Shown here piece after piece: positions 30,849 through 39,728 of a stretch of DNA of 64,000 nt (position 1 is the first letter of the stretch; each line of letters opens with the position of its first letter). Source of the DNA: DATAXI01 sp963756185. GTDB taxonomy: Bacteria; Verrucomicrobiota; Verrucomicrobiia; Chthoniobacterales; Chthoniobacteraceae. Where the stretch lies: NCBI GenBank assembly GCA_963756185.1, contig CAVWMS010000015.1, forward strand, positions 620,001 to 684,000, given 5' to 3'. The position numbers and the translations under genes were made by a program. The notes beneath the pieces were generated by a model. It saw nothing but the letters and a program-made list of their open reading frames with translations, ran no database searches and was not told where the DNA came from.

Positions 30849-33073
30849 ATGGAAGTACTCGACCTGCCTCAAACCGTGGACACCGGAGCAATGCAAGCGC
30901 TGCTGGGCGCATATCACGGAGACCCGTTCGCCGTGCTGGGGATGCACGACGCGGTCAACCGGCTGGTGGTCCGGGTGCTCAGGCCCGGACGCGCGGGCCA
31001 TCGAGATCGTGCGGCTGAAGGACGGGAAAAAGTTCCCGGCCAAGCGGCTGCACGAGCATGGTTTCTTCGAGGCGATCCTGCCGGCGGGCGAGCCGAGCGG
31101 TTCGACTACGAAATCGAGGCGACCGCGCATGACGGCCATGTCTGGCGGTTCCGCGACCCGTATTCTTTCGGCCAGATCCTCGGGCCGATGGACCTCTACC
31201 TTTTCTCGGAGGGGAACCATTACGAGATTTACAAGAAACTGGGCGCCCACCTCATGGAGATGGACGGGGCGCGCGGGTGCAGCTTCGCGGTCTGGGCGCC
31301 GAACGCGCAGCGGGTGAGCGTGATCGCCGATTTCAACGGCTGGGACGGGCGCTACCATCCGATGCGCAAGCTGCTCGGCTGCGGCGTGTGGGAGATTTTC
31401 ATCCCGGACGTCGCCGGAGGGGGCGCACTACAAATTCGAGATCAAGGCCTCGCACGGCGGCCTGCTGCTGAAGAGCGATCCCTATGCGCTTTTACGGCCA
31501 GCACGGCCAGCCAGACGGCCTCGATGGTCTTCGACCTCAACCGGTATACACTGGGCGGACGCGGAGTGGATGGAGAAACGCGCGACAAGACGGTATGGCA
31601 CCGGAGCGCCGGTCTCGATCTACGAAGTGCATCCGGGCTCGTGGGCGCGGCATTTCGAGGAGGGGAACCGCTACTTGAGCTACATCGAGCTGGCGGACGC
31701 GCTGATCGGTTACGTGGTGGACATGGGGTACACGCACATCGAGCTGATGGGCATCGCCGAGCATCCGTTCGACGGCTCGTGGGGCTACCAGGTGACCGGC
31801 TATTACGCGCCCACCAGCCGGTACGGCAACCCGGATGAATTCCGGCATTTCGTGGACCGCTGCCACCAGCGCGGCATCGGCGTCATCATCGATTGGGTGC
31901 CGGGGCATTTCCCGAAGGATGCGCACGGGCTGGCGGAATTCGACGGCACCGACCTCTACGAGCACGAGGACCCGCGCAAGGGCGAGCACATGGACTGGGG
32001 CACGCTCATCTTCAATTACGGCCGCAACGAGGTGCGCAATTTCCTCATCGGCAACGCCCTCTTCTGGCTGGACGAATACCACATCGACGGCCTGCGCGTG
32101 GATGCCGTGGCCTCGATGCTTTACCTCGATTACTCGCGCAAGCCGGGCGAATGGATCCCGAATGAATACGGCGGCCGCGAGAACCTCGAGGCGATCTATT
32201 TCATGAAGCGGTGCAACGAGGTCTGCTACGAGCGCTTCCCGGGCATCATGACCATTGCCGAGGAATCGACCGCGTGGCCCGGCGTCTCCCGCCCGACCTA
32301 CCTCGGCGGCCTCGGGTTCGGGTTCAAATGGAACATGGGCTGGATGCACGATTTCATCAGCTACATGAGCCGGGAGCCCGTCCACCGGCGGTTTCACCAG
32401 GGGGACATCACCTTCTCGCTGCATCTACGCGTTTCACGAGCATTTCATGCTCGTGCTTTCGCACGACGAGGTGGTGCACGGCAAGGGATCGCATGCTCGG
32501 CGAAGATGCCGGGCGATTGGTGGCAGAAATTCGCGAACCTGCGGCTCTTTTACGCGTGGATGTACGCGCACCCCGGCAAGAAACTGCTCTTCATGGGCGG
32601 CGAATTCGGCCAGAGCTCGGAATGGAACCACGATCGAGAGCCTCGACTGGTGGCTGCTCGATTACCCGGAGCACGCCGGTCTGCGCCGGCTGGTGCAGCA
32701 CCTGAACTGGCTTTACAAGAACGAGCCGGCCTTCTGGGAACTGGACGACACGTACGAGGGGTTCGAGTGGATCGATTTTCATGATGCGGACAACTGCGGT
32801 GGTGGCCTTCATGCGCAAGGCGCGGATCGGGGCCGCCCCTGGTCTTCGTGGTCAACGCGACGCCGGTGGTGCGGGAAAATTACCGGCGTGGGGGCGCCCG
32901 GCGAAGGGTTCTACGAGGAAATCCTGAACACGGACGCCGACGTCTATGGCGGGAGCAACGTGGGCAACTATGGCGGGGTCCACGCCGAGCCGATCCCGTG
33001 GCAGGACCAGTCCCATTCGATCCTCCTAAGGCTGCCGCCGCTCTCGGTGAGCGGCTTCAAAAAGACGAAATAG
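30849..33073 (+). CDS. glgB: 1,4-alpha-glucan branching enzyme GlgB (many frameshifts)
   Basis: The full GlgB domain order is visible but spread over three frames. It begins with the CBM48-like N-terminus (GAYHGDPFAVLGMHD; FAVWAPNAQRVSVIADFNGW). The GH13 barrel follows with HPGSW, DWVPGHFP, DGLRVDAV (nucleophile Asp), TIAEEST (acid/base Glu) and LSHDEVVHGKGS, then the all-beta C-terminus ending SGFKKTK. The enzyme makes alpha-1,6 branches in glycogen. At least eight indels are needed to restore the frame, near 30990, 31095, 31420, 31495, 31520, 31550, 32415, 32490, 32635 and 32800. Most are single extra bases. Conservation on both sides of each break argues for sequence error, not decay. Confidence 0.88.
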
Positions 33074-33192
33074 GGTATGGTTAACCCCAAAAAGGGCTGG
33101 CCGTTTCGAATCTTGCGAAATCATTTGATTCGAAAGGGCCGGAGGCGTATCTTTGCGAGTCCCGCCCCACTCAGGGTCCAACATTCCTTCCC

Positions 33193-33912
33193 ATGAAAAT
33201 AACCAGACAATCAAAGGGCTTCACCCTTATCGAACTTCTCGTCGTCATCGGCATCATCGCCCTGCTCGCCAGCATCGCGGTGCCAGCATTCCAGGGCGCC
33301 ATGGTCAAAGGCAGCCAGATGAAGGCGCTCAGCAACGCCAAACAGATCGCGACCGCCTGTCGCACCTATGCCATTGACAACAACGGCAGCTACCCGACCT
33401 ACCAGGTGCAGGCGGGCGGAGTAGCCGGCACGAACGTTGTGGGCGACTCGAACGACGCGTTCGACAATCTCTTTCCGCAATACCTGACGGACAACTCGAT
33501 TTTCTATCTCTCGAAGTCCGCCTTCACGCCGACCCAGCAGACCGAGCCGACGCAGGATGCGATGAACCAGGGCGCGGCCCTGCCCGCCGGCACCAACGAG
33601 TGGGCCTATGTGACCGGGCTTTATGACACTTCGAATTCCTCGTTCCCGCTGGTCGCCGACGGCTTCAACCAGGTGGGCAGCCACGCCTATACGAACAACG
33701 AAACGCAAAAGGGCGGGGTCTGGAAGGGCCTGCAGGCCATTGTGGTATTCGTCGATACGAGCGGCAGGTTGATGAACACCAACCACACGACTTTCATTGT
33801 GCCCGGCAGCCCGAACGGCAATGACCTGTTCGACACCAGCGGCCAGCCCGGCTGGATGACGCAACCCTCCGGCGCCGGTGGCGGCGGCAACACGGTGGTG
33901 AATCCGGAATAA
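33193..33912 (+). CDS. Type IV pilin-like / GspG-like prepilin
   Basis: 239 residues with a classical prepilin leader: MKITRQSKG then FTLIELLVVIGIIALLASIA. Cleavage would fall after Gly9, with Glu5 of the mature protein present. The rest is a globular domain rich in Asn, Thr and Gly with an N-terminal helix (KALSNAKQIATACRTYAIDNNG), as in type II secretion pseudopilins and the abundant DUF1559-like or GspG-like proteins of this phylum. No pilus assembly genes are nearby. The IS1380 element lies 26 bases past the stop and separates it from the hairpin terminator at 35452. Confidence 0.85.
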   Translation: MKITRQSKGFTLIELLVVIGIIALLASIAVPAFQGAMVKGSQMKALSNAKQIATACRTYAIDNNGSYPTYQVQAGGVAGTNVVGDSNDAFDNLFPQYLTDNSIFYLSKSAFTPTQQTEPTQDAMNQGAALPAGTNEWAYVTGLYDTSNSSFPLVADGFNQVGSHAYTNNETQKGGVWKGLQAIVVFVDTSGRLMNTNHTTFIVPGSPNGNDLFDTSGQPGWMTQPSGAGGGGNTVVNPE

Positions 33913-33938
33913 TTCCCGGGTTGACGGCAAAATTTAAA

Positions 33939-35449
33939 CCCGAACTCCGAAGTTAAAAAAACATCGTTTTGAGCGGAAGGCTTTGGCTGAAAGGAGTTGC
34001 GACACATCAAAGCAACCTCAGCCCCCGCACAAAACGATGCAGACTTCTTTTCGCCCAGTTTTTGGTTCCGGCCAAGTTCAAATACGCAGCACCAAAAAGC
34101 CCGTGACGCCCTTTGGCGGGCTGGTGAGCCTGATCGAGTTTTTCGGGCGCATCGGGCTGGCGGCAAAGCTGGAGGAGGCGATGGTCTTCAAGCTGCGAAG
34201 TCCCAATGCGATCCCGCCCGAGCAGACTCTGACCGGGTTTCTTTTCGCGGTGATCGCCGGGGCGAGCCGGTTTGCCCACACCGATTGGCTACGAAGCGAC
34301 AAGGCGCTGCACGCGATGCTGGGCATCGCACGGTTTCCCGGCACTGACACGGTTCGCAACTTCTTTGCCCGCTTTACCCAAAGCAGGGTCGAGGCGTTCT
34401 GGCGACCGCTCTGGCGCTGGCTCCTGCCGCACTTCCAAGCGCCCCGCGAGGGCTTCAGCCTGGACCTGGATTCGACGATCTTCCAGCGTAGCGGCAGCCA
34501 GCAAGGCGCCGCCAGGGGCTACAACCCGCAGCGTCCCGGACGCAACAGCCATCACCCGCTTTTGGCCGTGCTGGCCGAGGCCCCGTGCATCCTTCACGCT
34601 TGGCTGCGCAGCGGCAACACGGGCGCCTCGCGTGGCATCAGCGAGTTCCTCAAGGAGGCGCTGGCGCTTCTGCCCGCAGGCTGGAAGCTGCGCACGGTGC
34701 GGGCCGACTCCGGCTTTTTTGCCCAGGAGTTGATGGAGTTTTTGGAAGCCCAAGGGCTCGGCTACGTGATCGTGGCCCGTTGCACCAAGCCTATCAAAGC
34801 GCTGGCCGCAGCTATCCCGCAATGGAAGCAGATTGAGGGCGGCAATTACGCCGTCGGCGAGTTTACCACCCAGCTCTGGGGCTGGAAAAAACCGCGGCGC
34901 TTCATCGCCGTGCGCGAGCGGGTGCGGGAAAGCAAGATGGCTGTGGGCCGCAAGCTTCTGGAGGTGCCCGGTTACACCTTCCGCATCTTCGTGACCAACC
35001 GCGACGAAGACCCGCTGATCCTCTGGCGTGACTACAACGGCCGGGCCGTGATCGAGCAGCGCATTGAGGAACTCAAAGCCGAGTTGGCTGCCGACGGCTT
35101 TTGCATGAAGGGCTTCTTCGCAACCGAATCGGCGTTCCTGGCGGTGCTCTTCACCTTCAACCTGCTGAGTCTTTACCAAAAGGCTATCGAACCCAACGCC
35201 CATTACCGGCAACCAGCCACGCTACGGAGGGCAGTGTTTTTGGGAGGAGCCATTCTTGGCACGGCAGCACGAAAAATAGTCCTGCATCTGTCCACCGCAT
35301 GGGGAGGCCGCGACAAACACAAGCCGCTCTTGGACGCCATCTTACAATGGTCTCCCCCTACTTCGCCGAAGTTGGACCCACTCACGCCATTAACCCAATC
35401 CTCATGCGCATTTTAACTCACGAACCTTACCTCAACTTCGGAGTTCGGG
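33939..35449 (+). mobile_element. Complete IS1380-family insertion sequence, 1,511 bp
   Basis: Perfect 16-bp terminal inverted repeats, CCCGAACTCCGAAGTT at 33939-33954 and its reverse complement at 35434-35449, enclose one transposase gene. A 5-bp target duplication TTAAA flanks it (33934-33938 and 35450-35454). Intact ends, intact transposase and a perfect duplication suggest a recent insertion. The MITE at 3531-3691 shares these ends and the target sequence. Confidence 0.93.
34037..35416 (+). CDS. IS1380 family transposase
   Basis: About 459 residues from the ATG at 34037 (MQTSFRPVFGSG); an upstream ATG at 33983 is possible but its extra residues look non-coding. DDE-type features include LDLDSTIFQRSGSQQGAARG, followed by YNPQRPGRNSHHPLLAVLAE, a hallmark block of the IS1380 family; VRADSGFFAQELMEFLE; and the late IEQRIEELKAELAADGF carrying the Glu of the triad. 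The reading frame is intact, so it is probably active and could move the related MITE in trans. Confidence 0.92.
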   Translation: MQTSFRPVFGSGQVQIRSTKKPVTPFGGLVSLIEFFGRIGLAAKLEEAMVFKLRSPNAIPPEQTLTGFLFAVIAGASRFAHTDWLRSDKALHAMLGIARFPGTDTVRNFFARFTQSRVEAFWRPLWRWLLPHFQAPREGFSLDLDSTIFQRSGSQQGAARGYNPQRPGRNSHHPLLAVLAEAPCILHAWLRSGNTGASRGISEFLKEALALLPAGWKLRTVRADSGFFAQELMEFLEAQGLGYVIVARCTKPIKALAAAIPQWKQIEGGNYAVGEFTTQLWGWKKPRRFIAVRERVRESKMAVGRKLLEVPGYTFRIFVTNRDEDPLILWRDYNGRAVIEQRIEELKAELAADGFCMKGFFATESAFLAVLFTFNLLSLYQKAIEPNAHYRQPATLRRAVFLGGAILGTAARKIVLHLSTAWGGRDKHKPLLDAILQWSPPTSPKLDPLTPLTQSSCAF

Positions 35450-35451
35450 TT

Positions 35452-35488
35452 AAAGCCCGGGTCCGAGTTTGGACCCGGGCTTTTTTTT
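35452..35488 (+). terminator. Rho-independent terminator stranded behind the IS
   Basis: AAAGCCCGGGTCC and GGACCCGGGCTTT form a perfect 13-bp stem with a 6-base loop followed by a run of T. Without the IS and one TTAAA copy it would lie about 26 bases after the pilin stop, so it is probably the pilin gene's original terminator. Confidence 0.88.
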
Positions 35489-35508
35489 GAAGCGATGGAC
35501 CGGCGACC

Positions 35509-36876
35509 TTACAGGACGCGGGAGTCAGCCGAGCCGTCGGTAAGCCGCGTGCGGATTTTGTCGCCGGAATGGAGCGACTCCCTGCTGCGAACGATGGCGC
35601 CTGTGGAATCGAACGTGATCGAATAACCGCGGCCCAGCGTGGCGTCGGGAGAGAGGACATTCAGGATTTTCTCGAACCGGCTGACACGGTCTGTCTTGCG
35701 CGCGAGCAAGGCGCGCGCCGAGGCGCAAAGCCGGTCGCCCACTGAGTCCACCGCGAGCCTGCGCATGGCGAGGACCTGGTCTGGCCGATGCTGGCGAAGG
35801 GCAGCCAGCAGGGCGGCCAGCCTTTCGCGCCGCAAACGGATGGCGCGCTCCCGCCGGGTCTCGATGAGGGCCGCGGCGGCATCGAGGCGCTGGGCGCGCT
35901 CCTGCAGCAGGCGCATCGGCAGACGGAACGCGGAGGAGCGGACCAGGGCATCGAGGTGGCGGCGGCGATGCAGGAGGCTGTTCTCCGTAGCGCGCAAAAG
36001 CCGGGCGCGGGCCTGGCCGAGATGGCGCAAAAGGGAGGCGCGATCGGGCAGGGCCAGCTCGGCGGCGGCGCTGGGAGTGGGCGCGCGCAGGTCGGCGACG
36101 AAATCGGCGATGGTGAAATCGATTTCATGGCCCACGGCCGAGATCACCGGGATTTCCGACGCCGCGATGGCGCGGGCGACAATTTCCTCATTGAAAGCCC
36201 AAAGGTCCTCGATGCTGCCGCCGCCCCGGCAGACGACGAGCAGATCGATTTGATCCCGGAAAGGCGGGCTGTTGAACTCCCGGATGGCGGCGGCGATTTC
36301 ACCGGCGGCGCCGGCGCCCTGGACGCGCACGGGATTGATGATGATGCGGACCCACGGCGCGCGCCTGCGGGCGATCTTGAGGAAGTCCTGAAGGGCGGCG
36401 CCGGTGGGCGAGGTGACGATGCCGATGCAGGAGGGTTCGCGGGGGATGGGGCGTTTGCGGGCGGGATCAAAGAGGCCCTCGGCTTCCAGCTTGCGCTTGA
36501 GCGCCTCGAAGCGGGCCTGGAGCACGCCGGCGCCGGCGGGCTGGATGAGGTTGACGTTGAGCTGGTACTGGCCGCGCGCCTCGTAGACGGTGATGGCGCC
36601 GCGCGCCTGGACCAGCATGCCATCGGCCAGCGCGAGACGGGCGGGCGCCGAGGAGCGGAAAAGGACGCACGAAAGAAGCGCCCGCTCGTCCTTGAGCCCG
36701 AAATAGCAATGGCCGGAGGCTTGCCGGCGGAAGTTGCAAATCTCTCCCTCGACCCATACCTGGCCGAATGACGATTCGAGCAGGGAACGGACCGACCGGG
36801 TGATCTCGCCGACGGACCAGATGCGGGGGGTGGTGGGCGGCGGCGGGGTGGGCTGCGAGAAGAGGTCGAGTTCCAT
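35509..36876 (-). CDS. xseA: Exodeoxyribonuclease VII large subunit
   Basis: 455 residues, normal for XseA. An N-terminal OB-fold (IWSVGEITRSVRSLLES; GHCYFGLKDERALLSCVLFR) precedes the nuclease domain with GIVTSPTGAALQDFLKIARRR, VCRGGGSIEDLWAFNEE, ISAVGHEIDFTIADFVAD and APTPSAAAEL. A long coiled-coil and a C-terminal segment (ATLGRGYSIT) follow. With XseB it degrades single-stranded DNA to oligonucleotides in repair. No xseB-like small gene is next to it. The frame is intact. It ends 21 bases from the hairpin at 35452-35488. Confidence 0.95.
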   Translation of the reverse strand: MELDLFSQPTPPPPTTPRIWSVGEITRSVRSLLESSFGQVWVEGEICNFRRQASGHCYFGLKDERALLSCVLFRSSAPARLALADGMLVQARGAITVYEARGQYQLNVNLIQPAGAGVLQARFEALKRKLEAEGLFDPARKRPIPREPSCIGIVTSPTGAALQDFLKIARRRAPWVRIIINPVRVQGAGAAGEIAAAIREFNSPPFRDQIDLLVVCRGGGSIEDLWAFNEEIVARAIAASEIPVISAVGHEIDFTIADFVADLRAPTPSAAAELALPDRASLLRHLGQARARLLRATENSLLHRRRHLDALVRSSAFRLPMRLLQERAQRLDAAAALIETRRERAIRLRRERLAALLAALRQHRPDQVLAMRRLAVDSVGDRLCASARALLARKTDRVSRFEKILNVLSPDATLGRGYSITFDSTGAIVRSRESLHSGDKIRTRLTDGSADSRVL

Positions 36877-36930
36877 GCGCTGGGATGTCAGCCGGCCCGT
36901 CCCCTGGCGGAATTTCGATTTTGCCCGTCC

Positions 36931-37437
36931 CTACTGCGGCGGCTGCAACTGGTAGATGAAGTAGACGGCGCCGATGAGCGCCACCACGGAAGCGCCGGTA
37001 AAGACCAGGATGCCGGTACCGATGGGATCTTTCTTCTTGGTCTTGGTCTTGAAAGGGGAGGCGTTGGCAAAATCCTCGGGGCGCGCGCTGCTTTCGCCCA
37101 CGGCGGCGGCGACGGCCTGCTGCTCTGGCAGCGGGCGGGCGTGCTCGGGATCCTCGGAGGCGTAAAGGGCGTCAATCTTGCCGAAGCGGATGCGGTCGCC
37201 GTCATGGATCGGTCCTTCGGTGAAGGCGTGGTCGTTGACGCGGGTGCCGTTGGTCGATTCCAGGTCCTTGAGGACGTGCTGGCCGCCTGCGTAGGTGATT
37301 TCCGCGTGATGGCTGGAGACGGAGACATCGTCGATCTGGATGACGTTGTCCGAGACGCGGCCAATGGTAACCAGTTCCTCGGTCAGGTCATGGTTCGAGT
37401 CGGTGCCGTCGGGGAGCTTAACGATGAGTCTGGGCAT
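36931..37437 (-). CDS. FHA domain protein with C-terminal membrane anchor
   Basis: 168 residues. The FHA domain occupies about residues 20-95: VTIGRVSDNVIQIDD (Gly-Arg pair), VSSHHAEITY (Ser and His of the phosphothreonine pocket) and LESTNGTRVNDH (the Asn-Gly motif). A linker then leads to one transmembrane helix near residues 140-162 (GILVFTGASVVALIGAVYFIY). It should bind phosphothreonine proteins at the inner membrane with the FHA domain in the cytoplasm. No active Ser/Thr kinase is adjacent. It lies 54 bases upstream of xseA and 25 bases after carA on the same strand. Confidence 0.88.
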   Translation of the reverse strand: MPRLIVKLPDGTDSNHDLTEELVTIGRVSDNVIQIDDVSVSSHHAEITYAGGQHVLKDLESTNGTRVNDHAFTEGPIHDGDRIRFGKIDALYASEDPEHARPLPEQQAVAAAVGESSARPEDFANASPFKTKTKKKDPIGTGILVFTGASVVALIGAVYFIYQLQPPQ

Positions 37438-37461
37438 GGAGGGAAGGGCGAGTCAGGAAAA

Positions 37462-38643
37462 TTAGCAGGCTCCCCTGCCCTCTTCAATGAGTTTGCGAAA
37501 CTGGCCGAAAAAATAAGTGGCGTCGTGCGGGCCGGGGGCAGCCTCGGGATGGTACTGGACGCTGAAGACCGGGGCCTCGACGGTGGCGCATCCCCTCGAC
37601 GGTGCCGTCGTTGAGATTGACGTGGGTGACCTCGACATTGCCGGAAGCGAATCGGGATCGACGGCAAAGCCGTGATTCTGGGCGGTGATGGCGACCCGGC
37701 CGGTGCGCAGGTCCTTGACCGGCTGATTGCCGCCGTGATGCCCAAACTTGAGTTTGAAGGTTTTGCCGCCGTAAGCGTAGCCAAGAATCTGGTGGCCGAG
37801 GCAGATGCCGAACACGGGGACGCGCCCGACCAGCGCGCGGACATTTTCGTGCGCGTAATGGAGCGCGGCGGGATCGCCGGGGCCATTGGCCAGGAAGAGG
37901 CCGTCGGGTTTCATGGCGAGGATGTCGGCGGCGGGAGTCGCGGCGGGAACCACGGTGACGCCGAAACCCTCCTGGCGCAGATGGCGCAGGATGTTGTGCT
38001 TGATGCCGAAATCGTAAGCGACGATGCGATGGGCGACCGGCGGCAGCCTGCGGAATGCTTCGCCACCGGCGTCTATCTCGACATCGGCGGCGTTCTCGCC
38101 TTTGACGATGGTCCAGACGCGGGATTGTTTGCCGTCGGGGTCCCATTGATAGGGCTTTGAGGCGGTGACCTCGCGGACAAAATCCATGCCGACCATGCCT
38201 TCGCCCGATTTGGCGAGCTGGACGGCTTCCTCCCGCGAGACGGGGCGCGAGGTGATGCAGGCGCGCATGGCGCCGCGCTCGCGCAGATGCCTGGTGAGGG
38301 CGCGGGTATCGATCCCCTGGATGCCGGGGATTTTCCAGCGCAAAAAGTAATCGTTCAGCGAGGATTCGGACCGCCAGTTGCTGGCGATGCCGCTCAGCTC
38401 CTCGATGACGAAACCGCGCACGTGCGGCGCCGCACTCTCGGCATCGAGGGCGTTGACGCCGTAGTTGCCGATTTGCGGGCAGGTCATGGCGACGATCTGG
38501 CCGCGGTAGGAGGGATCGGTGAGCACCTCCTGGTAGCCGGTCATCGAGGTGTTGAAGACCATTTCGCCAAGGGCGTCGGCCGAAGCGCCAAAGGCTTCGC
38601 CCAAAAAGCAGCGTCCGTCTTCGAGTGCGAGAATGGAGCTCAT
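37462..38643 (-). CDS. carA: Carbamoyl-phosphate synthase small subunit (local frame slip)
   Basis: About 393 residues starting MSSILALEDGRCFLGEAFG at 38643. The N-terminal CarA domain (VFNTSMTGYQEVLTDPSY) precedes the class I glutamine amidotransferase domain with VFGICLGHQILGYAYGG (nucleophile Cys) and VQYHPEAAPGPHD (catalytic His and Glu). It supplies ammonia to CarB for arginine and pyrimidine synthesis; carB is not in the window. Between about 37590 and 37650 the coding signal leaves and returns to the frame (PAGNVEVTHVNLNDGTVEG in the alternate frame), two compensating indels. The start codon merges with a repeat array whose units also carry copies of this start, so translation could begin upstream in frame. 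Confidence 0.92.
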   Translation of the reverse strand: MSSILALEDGRCFLGEAFGASADALGEMVFNTSMTGYQEVLTDPSYRGQIVAMTCPQIGNYGVNALDAESAAPHVRGFVIEELSGIASNWRSESSLNDYFLRWKIPGIQGIDTRALTRHLRERGAMRACITSRPVSREEAVQLAKSGEGMVGMDFVREVTASKPYQWDPDGKQSRVWTIVKGENAADVEIDAGGEAFRRLPPVAHRIVAYDFGIKHNILRHLRQEGFGVTVVPAATPAADILAMKPDGLFLANGPGDPAALHYAHENVRALVGRVPVFGICLGHQILGYAYGGKTFKLKFGHHGGNQPVKDLRTGRVAITAQNHGFAVDPDSLPAMSRSPTSISTTAPSRGCATVEAPVFSVQYHPEAAPGPHDATYFFGQFRKLIEEGRGAC

Positions 38644-39010
38644 TTCGGATTGCGGATTGCGGATTTCGGATTGGACTGCCTTTTGCGCGTCGTTTGGATT
38701 GAGGCGACGGTGGAGCTCATTTCGGATTGCGGATTGCGGATTGCGGATTGCGGATTTCGGATTGCGGATTGCGGATTGCGGATTTCGGATTTCGGATTGC
38801 GGATCGGACTGCCTTTTGCGCGTCGTTTGGATCGAGGCGACGGTGGAGCTCATTTCGGATTGCGGATTTCGGATTGCGGATTGCGGATTGGACTGCCTTT
38901 TGCGCGTCGTTTGGATCGAAGCGACGGTGGAGCTCATTTCGGATTGCGGATTGCGGATTTCGGAATGGATTGCCTTTTGCGCATCGTTTGGATCGAGGCG
39001 ACGGTGATCT
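38641..39010. repeat. Chimeric tandem array made from the 3' end of the four-helix-bundle gene and the carA start
   Basis: Runs of GGATTGC and GGATTTC heptads alternate with a block of about 50 bp whose core is CTGCCTTTTGCGCGTCG. That block is seen near 38676, 38808, 38895 and, slightly diverged, 38970. The last copy is the genuine 3' end of the four-helix-bundle gene. The other three end in GGAGCTCATTTCGG, identical to the carA start region (38636-38649). Each unit therefore joins sequence from both flanking genes. Confidence 0.8.
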
Positions 39011-39320
39011 TAAGTAGTTCTTCGGCTTCTTGCATTAGCGATTCAACCTTTTTGATCGGGATGAGGTTGGCTTCGACGGCCAGTTCGAGCCAGAACAAAG
39101 TCTCGTCGGCTTCTTCTTCCACAATGCCAAGCTCCGAAACGAAGTCGGCGGCTGATTTGGCGCGGCAGGCGGCGCGATCGTTTGCCGCGACCGACGTACC
39201 GGACCTGGAAATTTGTTGCGCGACCGCGCGACCCGATACCGAACCCGGCAGGGCATCAACGAGCCTGAGGACCCTCACTGCGAATTTTCTGGTCCGGTCT
39301 TTCAAATCGTCCGTCGTCAT
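38934..39320 (-). CDS. Four-helix-bundle protein (S23-like)
   Basis: About 128 residues from the ATG at 39318-39320 (MTTDDLKDRTRKFAVRVLRL). The protein matches the small four-helix-bundle family once called 23S rRNA intervening-sequence proteins: RAVAQQISRSGTSVAANDRAA, then FVSELGIVEEEADETLFWLE. Function is not established; it is not inserted in an rRNA here. The last 15 or so residues are encoded by the heptad repeat, so the natural C-terminus was probably near LLKITVASIQ. This gene's 3' end has been copied into the neighbouring repeat array. Confidence 0.85.
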   Translation of the reverse strand: MTTDDLKDRTRKFAVRVLRLVDALPGSVSGRAVAQQISRSGTSVAANDRAACRAKSAADFVSELGIVEEEADETLFWLELAVEANLIPIKKVESLMQEAEELLKITVASIQTMRKRQSIPKSAIRNPK

Positions 39321-39391
39321 TTCGGGTTTCGATTTTCGGAGTATCCACTCGCCGGGCGCAATTCCGAAATCCGAAATCCGCAATCCGAAAT

Positions 39392-39446
39392 AAAAAAGGC
39401 GCTCTGGTCAGATCGCAGCGATCACTATTCCAAAGCGCCTTTTTTA
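39392..39446. terminator. Bidirectional hairpin terminator downstream of pheT
   Basis: AAAAAAGGCGCTCTGG (from 39392) pairs with CCAAAGCGCCTTTTTT (39430-39445) with one mismatch, leaving A-runs and T-runs on both sides. In the minus direction it lies about 280 bases past pheT and before the four-helix-bundle gene. The sequence between it and pheT contains no gene I can support. Confidence 0.75.
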
Positions 39447-39728
39447 CCCCACCTTTGCCGTTGAAGCGAAGCTCCCGTTCCCTTTTAGAAACGGGCGGAT
39501 GACCGCCGCGATGGCGCTGACTTCCAATCAAGGCATGTCATTGAACACCGCGACCAAGCCTCCTGATTATCGACGATAATTTATCGGTTCGGGATTTTCG
39601 CCTGTTACTCGAACAATGCAGGGTAAATGAGTCGAACTGGCGAATTAAAACCGGGGCCGCCCCGCGGCATGCTCGACATGCGCGAGGGCCTCGCCAGTCC
39701 GGAAAATTTTCAAAGAACGATTTTTGAA

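Noticed and set aside
38641..39010. Possible CRISPR or coding repeat near carA
   Set aside because: The intervals between shared blocks are heptad runs of varied length, and the shared block is explained by the ends of the two flanking genes.
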